Shown piece by piece: positions 11,255 through 22,502 of a stretch of 64,000 nucleotides of DNA. The notes beneath the pieces were generated by a model. That model made no database searches. It had not been told where the DNA came from and saw only the letters and a list, made by a program, of their open reading frames with translations. Source of the DNA: Lycium barbarum (Eukaryota; Streptophyta; Magnoliopsida; Solanales; Solanaceae); NCBI RefSeq assembly GCF_019175385.1, contig NC_083348.1:1317001-1381000 (forward strand), given 5' to 3'. The translations under genes and the position numbers were made by a program. Each line of letters begins with the position of its first letter. Within the stretch, counting starts at the first letter, position 1.

Positions 11255-14126
11255 ATGTCTGCCAACACCGAAACTACTTCCCAGGACGTTCCCTCGGTTT
11301 CTTCTCAGGGAGCCGAGCCAACCTCAAAACCCAAGGGAAAAACTTTCATTAAACTGACTGCTTTGGACATAGCGCCGACCAGACCCAACTACAAAAAAGA
11401 ATTTGACGTCGAGAAGCCATCTCTGGTCGCGGATAGGGGTTTCGACGTAAGGCGATACCCTTCGTCTATTACGGAGGATATCCTTGACCTGGTCTGGGCC
11501 GACTGCGGATGGGATAACCATCCGGTGCAAGTGTTCGCCCCCGGGCTAGATGAGTCTATTACCGATCATAGAGAAGGTTTTCTATACGTTTACACCTACC
11601 CATTTGCGCTCAAACTCAACCCCCAAATCGACCCGGTTATCTTAGAGATGTGTCGGACGTACAACGTGACCTTGGCCCAAATAGGTCCGATTATCTGGAG
11701 GATCGTGTCCTGCCTCCGGTTATTGGCCAATAACGTCAATAGAGAATTCACGATGGTGCACTTCATCCGATTATATTCCTCGAGACTCTTCCGCGGGAGC
11801 GTGATAAAGCTCACAAAGCGAGGTCGGAACGCGATCTTCTCCAAACTCGATGAGGACAGAGATTGAGGGTGGTTGGAACGTTATGTCCGGGTAAGAACTG
11901 CGGACATTATTCCGGTCGAGTACATGCCCTTCCCGGAGAGGTGGAACGACAGGCGTAAGTTTCTCAGTTCTCCCTTCTATAATTATTCTTCCTCTATGCT
12001 TTGTCAACACCTGCTCCCTTGCATACATGTGATTTCTCCCTTTTTTTTCTTTTTATCAGCCGAGGCATGGATACCTCCGGCCGTCCAGAACATGACCGAA
12101 TCGGTTGGAGCAATCATCGGTCAACATACTCATGAACAACGGACATGGGGGGACCTGTCGCGTGGCCGATGGATTGCCTAAAATCACGGTAATATTCTCC
12201 TTGATTTGGTATATATTGCATCCTCTCTTTTTCCTTTTCTTTTTATAACCCCTTTGGTATTCAGGTTTACCCAAGGGCTCGGTAGAGCCAAGACCGGAAC
12301 CAGCAGTCGAGCCTGCTGCACCAGTTCCTGAATTTAATACTGTAGGGTAATCTCGGCTCATTGCTGTTGTCGGTAAGAGACGGAGAAAGCCCTCGAACAA
12401 AGGGCAGAAACCAAAGAAAAGGGCAATGAGCATTGTTCGGACTCTGAGGGATGAATCAGAGCCCGACTTTCTTATTCGAAGGGTCGGTGAGGGCCTGTCT
12501 GTCACCTCTATTCCGGAGGAGGAAGCCACCATTACGCCCTTCCCTACAACTGAAGAAGGACCTTCCATTCCGGCTTAGCACACAGGTGGGGAAGAAGTTC
12601 TTTTTCCAACTCCTCTAAGGTCAATTGAATTCAATGACATTTCAGGTGACGCTTCACCTGAGAAAATTCCCCTGCAAAGGCCTAGAAGATCCGGGCCATC
12701 TTCGAATATTGAGGCCAAACAAAGAGCAGAGTGGCCCCTGATATCGAGGCTCCAATGGATACCAGCCCACTGCCCGGTGGTGACCCAGCTGCAACATCTG
12801 AGGCACCTGCTTCTACCGAGACCGCTGGGGTTGCTCCAACTTGTCCTACTCCTGCGCCGAAGTCTGATAACCTCGATGACATGTTCTTGGATACCCCTCT
12901 AACAACCAGGGAAGCTGTCGGGTTTAGCCATCTTCCCATTGCTCGGGCCACGAGGCCGGATAACCGTTCCACTGAAACGGGTGCGAGGAACAATCTCGTA
13001 GGTATTTTTCCAGCCCCTAGTGTAGTGCCGAGGAGGACGAGGTCAGCGGGGATCACCGTCCTCGAGGAATGTAGTTTCTTATATCTAAGGCCTCTTATTT
13101 CAGATTCCAACAAGGAGAAGATGACCGGGGTTCCTTGGCAGTGCCTTATCAATGAAGGCATGCATGTGGGCAACGGGGTAATTCTACTTTCATATATCCT
13201 TTTATAATATTGATGTGTGGTTTTCAACTCTGTTTATTCAATTCCTTAACTTGATTTCGTTTCTTCATTTGCAGCGTGTTTTGCTCGTTAATGAGGGCTT
13301 TTCCCGAGCCCAACACGAGGTCGATGACTTGAAGGGCCAGCTGGATGTCCAGGGTCGAGAAACGGAGAAATATCGACTCCTCCTGCAAGAAAAAGAAGAC
13401 AAATTGAGCCGGGCTGCCGCTCTTTCCAACCTCCAACCCAAGCTCGAGGCAGCTAAGGCCGAAAATCTTCGTTTGAAGGCCGAGTTGGCCGACATGGTTG
13501 AAAAGAACCGGCTCCTTGAAGTGGATAATTCCGGCCTCAACGAATACAATGTCCGTTTTATTTCAAGGCTTGGTGAACTCGAGGCCACTATTTCCCAACT
13601 TCGAAGCGAACTCGATTCGGTCAATGTTGATGCTGTGAAGATGGTAGAAAGGCATCGGCATCTTGAATTCGAGAGTGTTAAAGACATGGAGAAGTTGAGG
13701 GTGGCCGAACAGAAGGTCGAGGATCGAGCCCGGATTAGTGACGAGCTCAAAAGCAAGTTCGAGGAGGCAGCCGAGGCCAATGACGTGCTTCAGGCTGAGC
13801 TTGAGTCGGCTAACCAAATTCAGTCAGTTCTTCTCGGAGAGTGGTGTGAACTAGCACTTAAATTGGAAAAAGCCGAGGTCGATTTAGAAGAGTCTCTTAA
13901 GGACATAGAGGTTGCCGAGGCTCGTACCATGATTTTGGTCGAGTATAAACGGTGGAAGTCCCGGAGGGCTACCCTCGAACAAGCCCAAAAAGGATTAGAG
14001 GATCTCGAGGCTTGTATAAATGAAGCCAAAGAAATGGAGGAGGAGGCTAAAGAAGCTCTTGATGCTGAGTCTGAGGATTCCGAGCGAACGGTTTCTGAGA
14101 ACTCCGGCTCCAACCATACCGGGTAG
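11255..14126 (+). pseudogene. Antisense multi-exon gene inside the Tat element, coiled-coil C-terminus
   Basis: This gene runs against the polyprotein. Four exons fit GT-AG rules: 11255-11954, 12060-12188, 12265-13177 and 13275-14126. Introns are 105, 76 and 97 bp, each with a pyrimidine-rich acceptor. Exon 1 begins MSANTETTSQDV and includes a block around WRIVSCLRLLANN. It resembles the plant proteins annotated as putative gypsy-type transposon. Exon 4 (about 280 residues) is a long heptad-type coiled coil rich in E, K and L, ending in an acidic tail and TAG. The frame has in-frame stops: TGA 11864-11866, TAA 12179-12181, and two more in exon 3 (near 12349 and 12577). Exon 3 also contains a frameshift before 12731. 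The function of these proteins is not established. Confidence 0.75.
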
Positions 14127-15393
14127 ATCAGGGCCTGCACTAGCCTTTATTTTGTTTTTTCCTTTTGATTTTTTTTTTTTGCCTTTTGACTTGTGAAAAG
14201 TTCAAATGTAAAAATCCTTTCCTATATGACATGAGCATTTCCCCTTTGATTGTTTCTTCATTCTTTCATCCGAATGTTTGTTATGATATTTGCCTTAATC
14301 GCTCATCCCGATAGGAATAATCAAAGGTTCGGAGTCATTTCTTTTTCCGGACTATGCCTAAGTGTTGGCTTTTCTCTTCATTCGGTTCATTTTTGTCTGA
14401 AGATTTGATCGAGTGATTTGCCCGCGGGACTCATTTATTCTTTGTGAATTCAGACTTCTCCGAATCACGTTAGGCATTTTTGGGCTGAGGTTTTCCGACC
14501 GCTTACTTATAACAGATTAGGTTTGGACACTTGAATCCCTGCCTTGTCAAATTTTGATACGGCAGTCCCCATTCGAGGGTGTTAAAGGATTTTGGCTCGG
14601 TTCGATGTGACCTTGTTGCCTTTGTCGCATTTCGAATGTAGTCCCCGGTGTAGGGTATTTAATAAAAAGATGTCGAATTTCAACGGTAGTCCCCGGTATA
14701 GGGTATTTGATAAGAAAACATGTCTCAGATGAATTTTTCATAACTTTCTTTATATTGCAAGTATTTGCACGTACATAATATGAAGACTTCATCCGTTTCC
14801 TTTTTTTTTTTGCCATAGCAAATACTAAGTGGACATGATTCGTTTTTTATCGTTTGGTCCTTACATCGAAACCTAAAACAGAAGGTCCGGGATTAGACAA
14901 AAATGAGAAACAAAATTTCGAGGACCCATCCGGGGTAGCATTTTACAGTGTTTCTTCATCTTTTTTAGTGAGTTGAACTCATTCTACCTTTTCGGGGCAA
15001 AGGGTAAACCTCGATATGGGTATGATAGTCCCCTAGTGTTTATCCGAGCTGCATGATCGGATAATCACTATGAAGTCCCCACTCGGGGGTAGATCCTTCG
15101 TTCCCGAGCAGTTTGCCTCGTTTTCATAAAGTAACACATTGTACTTGTTGCCTCATTAAAAACCCTTGTCGGAAAACTCACTTCGGGACAAAACCAAACT
15201 AAGGAAAAAAGTGCAATACATGTTTTCAGTCCTAACTCCGTTCGGTATTCTACTTCTGCAAAAAGAAAGACAGGTTAAATAAACATGATCACCGGGACGG
15301 GCATTCATACCTTAATAGTAGTATCTCTTCAAATGAGCCGCATTGCAGTTATTGTGCAACCCGTTGTCCGTCCATGGATTCCAGCTGGTACGA
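14127..15393. other. Non-coding part of the Tat element between the two convergent genes
   Basis: The + strand antisense gene ends at 14126 and the minus-strand pol ends near 15394, so the two are convergent across this 1.3 kb. A short repeated phrase, GTAGTCCCCGGT(G/A)TAGGGTATTT, occurs near 14639 and 14687, with a weaker relative at about 15068. No coding of more than 90 codons is seen. Both transcripts would need to terminate here. Confidence 0.55.
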
Positions 15394-16266
15394 TTATTTG
15401 CCCGTTATTCCTGTTATCTTGTACGGCCCTTCCCAATTAGGACCTAATTTCCCGTCATTAGTATTCTTAGTGTTCAAAGTAACGTTCCGAAGCACTAAGT
15501 CCCCAACCTGGAAATGCCAAAAATTGGCCCTTCGGTTATAGTACCTCTCCATTCTTTGTTTCTGAGATGCTATACGGACCAACGCATTTTCGCATAGTTT
15601 GTCCACTATGGCCATGGCCTCCCCGTTTGACCCACCGGTGGCGTATTTGAATCGGAGGCTCGGTTCACCAACTTCTGTGGGGATCAGAATTTCGGCCCCG
15701 TAGACCAATGAGAACGGCGTTTCTCCTGTGCTTGATTTTGACGTAGTTCTGTAAGCCCATAATACCTATGGTAGCATTTCCTTCCATTGATGTTTCAATG
15801 TTTCAAGTCTTTTTCTTAGATTTTGAATTATTGTTTTGATCGTGGATTCCGCCTGTCCGTTTGCACTCGGGTGATACGGAGTTGATACAATTTTCTTGAT
15901 CTTCAACCCTTCGAGGAAATTATTGACCTTACTGCCAACGAACTGAGGGCCGTTATCACAAGTTATTTCAGCCGGGATGCCGAAACGACAGATAATATGG
16001 TCCCAAATGAAGTCAATAACCTCCTTTTCTCTTATCTTTTCGAAGGCCTGCGCTTCAATCCATTTGGAGAAATAGTCAGTCATAAACAAAATGAAACAGG
16101 CCTTACCTGGTGCCCATGGCAAAGGACCGACGATGTCCATTCCCCACTTCATGAGAGGCCAAGGTGATATCACCGGGTGTAGCAACTCTCCGACCTGATG
16201 GATCATCGGGGCATGCCTTTGACACCCATCACATTTCCGGACAAAATTCTTTGCATCCTCCTCCAT
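15394..16266 (-). pseudogene. Tat element integrase
   Basis: Two frames (16266-15766 and 15708-15394) make up the integrase. The zinc-binding part ends in CDGCQRHAP. The catalytic core shows the first D in WGMDIVGPLP, the second in TCDNGPQFVG, and the E in PSANGQAESTIKTI. The second segment has MVYGAEILIPTEVG and the C-terminal VGDLVLRNV and LGPNWEGPYKI blocks. A stop between the segments (about 15763) replaces a codon after EMLP. The catalytic residues themselves look intact. Confidence 0.9.
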
Positions 16267-16406
16267 CCGGTTCCAGTAATAACCGGCTCTGATACCAAGT
16301 CTTCTGCACCGGAGTGATTACTTTAGGTACCCTCGTGGACTTCTCTCATCACATAATCCGTTTCCTCGGGACCCAAACACTTGGCCAGGGGTCCGAAGAA
16401 GGATCG

Positions 16407-16959
16407 TCAATACAATTGACCGTCTACTAAGCCGAACTGTGTTGCTTTGGTCCTTAGTGACCGTGATTCTTTTGGGTCACTCAGAAGCTTTCCATCTTGC
16501 AAGTAGTCGATGTACTTGTTGCGCCAATCCCAAGTTAGACCCATCGTGTTTATCTCAGCATGCCCGTTCTCTACTGCCAAATTCATCAATTGCACTATGG
16601 TACCGGGGTTGATTTCCTCCCCTTCGACTGAAGAGCCCAAATTGGCTAATGCGTCGGCTTCGTTATTCTGCTCCCTGGGTACATTCTGCATGGTCCACTT
16701 TTTAAATCGGGTACAGTACCACCTGACTTTTCTCCAAATATCTTTGCATACATTCATCATTAACCTCGAAGACCTCATTCACTTGGTTAACGACTAAGAG
16801 GGAGTCACATTTTGCTTCGATTACTTCGGCCCCCAGACTCCAAGCCAATTCCAAACATGCAATCATAGCCTTATGCTTGGATTCGTTGTTAGTCAATTTA
16901 ACATTTCTAATCGATTGCCTAATAACATCACCGGCTGGGGTTTTAAGGACAATGCCCAA
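16407..16959 (-). pseudogene. Tat element second RNase H
   Basis: Overlapping frames (16959-16702 and 16778-16407) read as a second RNase H domain placed between the usual RNase H and integrase. Landmarks are LTNNESKHKAMIACLELA, EAKCDSLLVVNQVN, and NVPREQNNEADALANLGSS. The pattern ESKHKAM...CDS...ADALAN is the dual RNase H region of Tat elements. A frameshift near 16720-16780 separates the pieces. This region is the best single marker for the lineage. Confidence 0.85.
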
Positions 16960-17047
16960 CCCGGAACCTTTTAGGTTCGAGGGTGTAGAGACCAGATACC
17001 CGAAGCCTTTCCCGAGGTTAATAATAATTCTTTTTTGACCTCGGGAA

Positions 17048-17638
17048 TCATGGCCGGGGTAAAATCTGCCACAAAATGGGCCATGATTTGAGACCTAATG
17101 GCTGTCCTAGCTTATAATCGATATCATACCCACTAATCTCTACGGCCCATTTGGTCAGTCTACCCGATAATTCCGGTTTATGCATGACATTCTTTAGCGG
17201 GTATGTAGTTACTACGCATATCAGATGACATTGAAAGTAAGGTTTCAGTTTTCTTGAAGCACTTACCAATGCCAAGGCCAACTTTTCAAGGTGAGGATAA
17301 CGAGTCTCCGCATCCCCTAGAGTCCTACTCACATAATATATTAGAAATTACGTACCTGCTTCTTCTCGGACCAAAACCCCGCTTGCCGCTACCTCGGATA
17401 CGGCAAGGTATAGGAACAACTGCTCGTCTGCCTTCGGTGTGTGCAACAAAGACGAACTCGATAAATATCTTTTTAACTCCTGCAAATCTTTTTGGCATTC
17501 CGGTGTCCAGGAGAAGTCATTCTTCTTCCCCAATAATGAGAAGAAACGGTGACTTTTATCCGAAGACCTCGAAATAAAATGGCTCAATGCCGCTATCCTT
17601 CCGGTGAACCTCTGCACTCCTTTGACGTTATTCACCAC
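17048..17638 (-). pseudogene. Tat element first RNase H and RT connection
   Basis: The segment 17638-17348 covers the end of the RT and the start of RNase H (FTGRIAALSHFISRSS, FSWTPECQKDLQELK, LYLAVSEVAASGVLVRE). The segment 17332-17048 continues with LGDAETRYPHLEKLALALV and LSGRLTKWAVEISGYDI. A stop between them (about 17345) interrupts an otherwise continuous frame. This is the RNase H placed directly after reverse transcriptase in all Ty3/gypsy elements. Confidence 0.85.
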
Positions 17639-17677
17639 CTCAATATTATCGATGGCTTTGATCTTGTCCGGGTTAAT

Positions 17678-18553
17678 TTAAATATCCCCCGGTTCGACAC
17701 ATTTCTCCGGGTTAAGTTTCATGTTGTATTTGCGGAGTACATCAAAGGTTTCCTGCAAATGTTTTAAACGGTCCTCTGTTTCCAGGGACTTGACTACCAT
17801 GTCATCAATATAAACTTCCACTGTTTTTCCTATTTTTTCTTTGAACATTCCATTAACTAGGCGTTGGTAAGTCGCTCCGGCATTTTTTAACCCAAAAGGC
17901 ATGACATTGTAATGATAAGTCCCGTACCGGGTAATAAAAGATGTTTTCTCTTGATCCTCTAGGTGCATCCGGATTTAGTTGTACCCAGAGTAAGCATCGA
18001 GAAAACTTAACATCTCATGTCCTGCCGTTGCATCGATCATTCGATCGATGTGAGGCATCGAAAACGAATCCTTCGGGCATGCTTTGTTCAAATCCTTATA
18101 GTCAACAAATATTCTAAATTTGTTACCTTTCTTTGGCACCACCACTACGTTAGCTAGCGAATCCGGGTATTTTACCTCCCGGATAGAGCCTATTTTTAAA
18201 AGCTTTGTTACCTCATCTTTTACGAATGCGTGTTTCGGTTCTGCCATGGGCCTCCTTTTCTGTTTTACCAGGGGAAATCTCCCATCAAGGCTGAGCTTAT
18301 GAGTCGTCACTTCCAGTGGCACACCTATCATGTCTATATGAGACCATGCAAAACAATCGGCATTAGCTTGAAGAAATTTAATTAACTTGTTCCTGAGCTC
18401 TGAGGTTAACCCCGTGCCCAGGTATACCTTTCTATCCGGTACATATTCGAATAAGATGACTTGTTCCAGCTCCTCCACGGTAGATTTAGTTGCATCCGAG
18501 TCATCCGGTAATACAAACGATCTGGGTACGCCGAAATCGTCCTCTTCACCCAC
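17678..18553 (-). pseudogene. Tat element reverse transcriptase
   Basis: The RT begins in 18553-17975. Landmarks are QKRRPMAEPKHAFVKDEVTK, FRIFVDYKDLNKACPKDSF, PHIDRMIDATAGHEMLSFLD and AYSGYN. It continues in 17968-17678 with TYHYNVMPFGLKNAGATYQR and the catalytic YIDDMVVKS. Only one stop, at about 17974-17976, breaks the domain. Catalytic aspartates are present. The N-terminal 100 residues link the RT to the protease. Confidence 0.92.
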
Positions 18554-18601
18554 CGGGTCCGACCCTTTATGCTCCGTTTTCGAACCTGTACCCTTTAGTT
18601 G

Positions 18602-19027
18602 TTATTTGGGGTCCTTGCCTCCGATTGATTCATCATCTCTTGGATCCAGCTTTTTTGGAAAAAGTAGCGCTTCCTCGACCGGGAACATCTCCCTTGCAGT
18701 GGGCTGTTCACCTCGGATGGTTTTTATCCCCTCCGGGGTCAGAAATTTCAGCAACTGATGTAGCGTCAATAGCGCCGCTCTCATGCTATGAATCCACGGT
18801 CTACCGAGCAAAGCATTATACTTCATATCCCCCTCGATGACGTAGACTATCGTTTGTTGTATGGTGTCGTCAATGTTGGCTGGTAAAAAAATCTCTCCCT
18901 TCGTGGTTTCACTTGCCATATTGAATCCACAGAGTACTCGGGCAACCGGCACAATCTGGTCGAGTAGCCTTAGCTGTTCTACCATTCTCCACCAGATGAT
19001 GTTGGCCGAGCTACCTGGGTCAATCAA
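18602..19027 (-). pseudogene. Tat element aspartic protease
   Basis: The active-site region reads IDPGSSANIIWW near residue 2 of this frame. It is a D-x-G-S-S variant of the usual D-T/S-G-A. The flap region (YNALLGRPWIHSMRAA) lies around residues 75-90. A short gap with a stop joins this frame to gag upstream (19024) and to RT downstream (18553). It would process gag-pol. The family is clear; activity of this copy is doubtful because of the breaks. Confidence 0.82.
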
Positions 19028-20966
19028 AATACATTTAACTTGTGATTTGAAATAAGAATAGAAATTACCAATGCATCATTGTGTGGTTGAATGATGCCTT
19101 CTGCATCCTCGTTGCTAAAGGAAATGGAACCCTCGGGTACATAATCCCGGTTGCGCTTCTCACGCACAACTGAAATCTTTGTTCGTTTCATAACCGGCCC
19201 CTGAGGAGCATCTGTTCCCCCAATTATCATGTTGATCACATGTTGAGGTTCCACCGGTTCGGTCCGTCTATGAGATTCCCTTTTCTTGTAGTGGCTTTTA
19301 GCTCGTTCACTCAGGAATTCTCGAAGGTAGTCATTCTTCAATAAGCGAGCCACTTCCTCCCTTAGTTGGCGACAGTCCTCAGTTCTGTGCCCATGGGTTT
19401 CATGATATTCACACACCATGCTGGGTCCCATTGACCCGGGTTTGACCTCAATGGCCTTGGCCATCTTGCTTCCGTCATGCGGCCGATAGCCGAGACGAGA
19501 TCCGAGGTATTGATATTGAAGTTGTACTTAGATATCCTTGGTGAGTCTTTGTTTCTAGCTGAACTTCCGGCATCGCTTCTAAATGATAGACCTCTACTGT
19601 TTGATGGGCGCTCAGCCAGTTTATCACCCCGACCAAAGAAATGACTGGGGCCAACCATTGATCTTTTCGATCTGAAGCTCGATTTTTTTGAATGAGAGTA
19701 TGGCCGGTATCTTTCCCTCAATGATCGCGTCTCCGGCTCGTAAACTTTCCTCGACCTTTCAGAGCTTTTGCTCATATTTATGGGTCCCGAGGGAAACTCG
19801 AGTTGGTCATTCTCTACCCGAATCTTTGATTCGTACCTGTTATGAACATTTTCCCAGGTCACAGCCTCGTATTCCAACAAGTTATCCTTCAGTTTGAATG
19901 AGGCAGTCGAGCTCCAAGGATTAAGCCCTTTGGTGAAAGCTTGTGTATCCCATTCTTCCGGAACCGGAGGGAGCTCCATCCGTTCTCTTTGGAAGCGGTT
20001 CACAAATTCTCGTAGCAACTCATCATCCTTTTGGGATATCCAGAAGATGTCCGCCTTCCGAGCCTGCACCTTTTTAGCCCCGACATGGGTTTTTATGAAC
20101 GTATCCGCGAGCATTTCAAAAAAAGTGATTAAATGCTCGGGCAGATGGTCGTACCAGGTCAATGCTTCTTTCGATAGGGTTTCCCCAAACCTTTTCAATA
20201 ACACGGACTCAATTTCATCCTCTTCGACGTCACTGCCTTTTATGGCACAGGTGTACGAAGTCACGTGCTCTTGTGCGTCTGTTGTGCCATCGTATTTCTA
20301 GATATCCGGCATTTTAAATCTCTTCGGGATCAACTTCGGAGCTGCACTTGGAGGGAAAGGTCTTTGAATATACCTCTTTGAATCCGGCCCTTTTAGAATA
20401 GGCGGAGTCCTCGGTATCTAATCCACCTGAGAGTTATACGTCTCCACCCCTTTCTCTGTTGAATCTACTCGTTATGCCAAGGTCTCGAGCATCTTCAGAA
20501 CTTCAGTGGATGAACTGGCTCCGGATCCGTTACTCTCGACTCTCCGTGTTTCATCCCTCATTGGTTCGGTGACTCATTTTGTCCTTTCCGGAGCTGCCTT
20601 ATCATTTTTGCTCTGCAGCTGAGCTATTGCAATTCCCTGTTCGGCTATGGCGGTCCCCTGTTCCTGCAACATTTCAAAAATTAAACGTAACTTAATCTCA
20701 TACGGAGTATCCTGAGCTTTCCGGCCTTGAGCCCGAGATAAAGTAATTGAGTTGTGAGTGTTCAAGGGATCAGTGTCCGGTAAGGTGGCATTCTTCTGGC
20801 TCACTGTGTTCTGCCGGTTGAGGCCTTCCCTTGAACCAACAGAGTTTGGGTCGATTGGATATGCTGGTGTGCTTCGTAACCCACTGTTCTCGTTTTCAGC
20901 CACAATCTCGTTGTTGTTGACATGACCTGACTGCCCGCTGCTTGCCATTTGGTCCTTTTTTTGCAT
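19024..20966 (-). pseudogene. Tat element gag (broken)
   Basis: Three open parts (20966-20574, 20264-19362, 19464-19024) cover gag. The first starts MQKKDQMASSGQSGH about 95 bp inside the 5' LTR. A segment with two or three stops (20573-20265) follows. The second part carries the retrotransposon gag core: VLLKRFGETLSKEALTWYDH, then LREFVNRFQRERMELPPVPE. The third contains a cysteine-histidine knuckle, CEYHETHGHRTEDC, at about 19411-19370. The break in the second part near 19464 is a frameshift. Confidence 0.85.
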
Positions 20967-21041
20967 AAATTAGCAGAAAATTCCTTAATCAAACGGGTAA
21001 GAGGAGATAGAAGCAAAGATTAAAAAACCACTATTATCCTA

Positions 21042-21062
21042 GCTCTACGGTGGGCGCCAAAC
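21042..21062 (-). promoter_or_regulatory. Primer-binding site of the Tat element
   Basis: Directly after the 5' LTR, in element orientation, the sequence reads GTTTGGCGCCCACCGTAGAG. The TGGCGCC core fits the tRNA-complementary sites of many plant Ty3/gypsy elements, offset about 2 nt from the LTR end. I did not assign the tRNA. Confidence 0.7.
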
Positions 21063-21843
21063 TGTTTACCCCAAAATTTTGGTAACAATTGAATTTGTAT
21101 GTGAGGTATAAGATATGTGGATGAATTTCAATCTATTTTTGGTTGATACGAAATGTGTATGGACTTGTTTGTTATAATATATATAGATATGTATGTTGAT
21201 GCCTTGAATAAGTACGTTGATATTGTAGATTAAGCTAAATATATATGTATATATGGCACTATATTGTATTGAATGGATGAATGAAGCCAAAGAACACTAT
21301 AGATCCGGACTAAAATTAGAGAGAGAGAGAGAGAGAGAGAGCTTCAATATAATTTCTATTACAATGTTCTAGATCTGAAAAAGGCCAACTCCTAAGAGTA
21401 AGAAAATGTTCTCTATTTTTAGGTTTGCCTCATGGGCCTTGAATACAATACAAAGCCTTTTAGAATAAAGAAACCCTAAAAGGATAAGGTAGGACCATAT
21501 GGTCTGACACTCATATGGTCGTCAGTACAAAATGACAGAACGGTCTTGACGCATGGCAGCACCGCAACTGGTAAACCGGACCAATGGCCACGTTCAACTT
21601 GGACATGGAGTAACCGGACTAACGACCACATGAGTTTGACTTGGAGAAACCGAAATAACGGCCATGTTGAGTTTGGTTTGGAGACACTGGATCAACGGAT
21701 ACACTTTTCTTATCTCGGGTCAGCCTCATTCAATGCAATGCCACCGGTCTGAGAAAAACACCGAACATACTCACGCTCTTTTGGACCTACCCTCGGCCCC
21801 CAGTCTCACCGGTCTTGCATTGGCTCGGTTTTCACCATATACA
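21063..21843 (-). repeat. 5' LTR of the Tat element
   Basis: It matches 9922-10690. A GA run of about 24 bp near 21319-21340 is expanded relative to the 3' LTR. In element orientation it starts TGTATATGGTG and ends GGGGTAAACA. The differences between the two LTRs (a few per cent by eye) imply an insertion that is not recent. Confidence 0.9.
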
Positions 21844-21884
21844 CACACAACCTTGATATCCATAAGGACCATGACTGAAATCTT

Positions 21885-22310
21885 TGTTGGGATCGAAATA
21901 ATTAGGGAATCATGCGGAAGCTATCAATTGCAAATCTTGAACAACGATGAATCAGAAGACAAAGAAAAACATACTAAAATCGCATAATATTCTAATACGA
22001 TTTGATCAATTGATCTACATATGAAAAACTAATCTAAAGGAATAAAAACTATTTGAGAGAAAAATCTCCTCCTAAACAAAACTTTTGAAATGACTACATT
22101 GTGGATGCTATTGTGCTATTAAATGAGAAGAAAATATCTCTATTTATAGAAGTGTAACACTTCTCCTCCAAGAAAAGGATACATATAGAAGAGTTCTTTT
22201 CTAGCAAGAAAACCTTTTCCACCAAAAACTTTTTTGAGGTAAACCACAACTATGTAGAATCCAAATAAAGTAGGAAATTCAGGGCTAACCCTAACAAATC
22301 TCCCCTTGCA
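21885..22310 (-). mobile_element. 3' LTR and polypurine tract of a truncated copia element
   Basis: In minus orientation the LTR runs TGTTAGGGTTAGCC (from 22296) to ...TCCCAACA (21885), about 412 bp. A TATA box, CTATAAATAGAG, is present on the minus strand near 22139-22150. Directly upstream in element orientation is a purine tract, CAAGGGGAGATT (22297-22308), as expected before a 3' LTR. The rest of the element is missing; a different repeat follows at once. No clear target duplication. Confidence 0.6.
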
Positions 22311-22502
22311 GTGGATCTACTATGCTAGGTGGGGGTTCCATTGAACCCCCAACTTTCGATGCGGAGCATAAATTTATGTGTAAAAATTTATTAAAACTGC
22401 AATAAATAATAGACATGAACCCATAATTTTTAAAATACGACGGGTTTACACTAAGAATCTTAAGGTTGAATCTATAGAGTTTAAATCCTGAATTAGCCTC
22501 TG
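22309..22502. repeat. Dispersed short repeat of Solanaceae type
   Basis: The segment CAGTGGATCTAC ... ATTAGCCTCTG includes GAACCCCCAACTTTCGATGC and GGTTGAATCTATAGAG. I recognise this arrangement as a common short repeat in Solanaceae introns. Its ends (CAGTGGATC and the complement of GCCTCTG) resemble those of the hAT element at 41818. The family assignment is from memory, not from a search. Confidence 0.5.

Larger units (their letters stand above)
9922..21843 (-). mobile_element. Ty3/gypsy retrotransposon, Tat lineage, with antisense gene
   Basis: Two LTRs (9922-10690 and 21063-21843) face each other across 10.4 kb. The 5-bp duplication CACAC is perfect (9917-9921 and 21844-21848). The polyprotein is on the minus strand in the order gag, protease, reverse transcriptase, RNase H, second RNase H, integrase, which is the Ty3/gypsy order. 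A second RNase H is a hallmark of the Tat lineage (Ogre, Retand and relatives). Between integrase and the 3' LTR lies 4.7 kb containing an extra gene on the opposite strand, also a known Tat feature. Several stops and frameshifts make the copy non-autonomous today. Confidence 0.94.

Noticed and set aside
12056..13227. Minus-strand frames of 170 and 181 codons opposite exon 3 of the antisense gene
   Set aside because: No family motifs, and they overlap intron boundaries of the + strand gene. They read as shadows.
13265..13780. 171-residue minus-strand frame rich in S and R
   Set aside because: It is the mirror of the coiled-coil exon on the + strand. The biased codons of E/K/L-rich sequence leave the opposite strand open.
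17678..18553. Integrated pararetrovirus (Caulimoviridae), common in Solanaceae
   Set aside because: Integrase, two RNase H regions, LTRs and a target duplication make it a Ty3/gypsy element; no movement or coat protein motif was seen.
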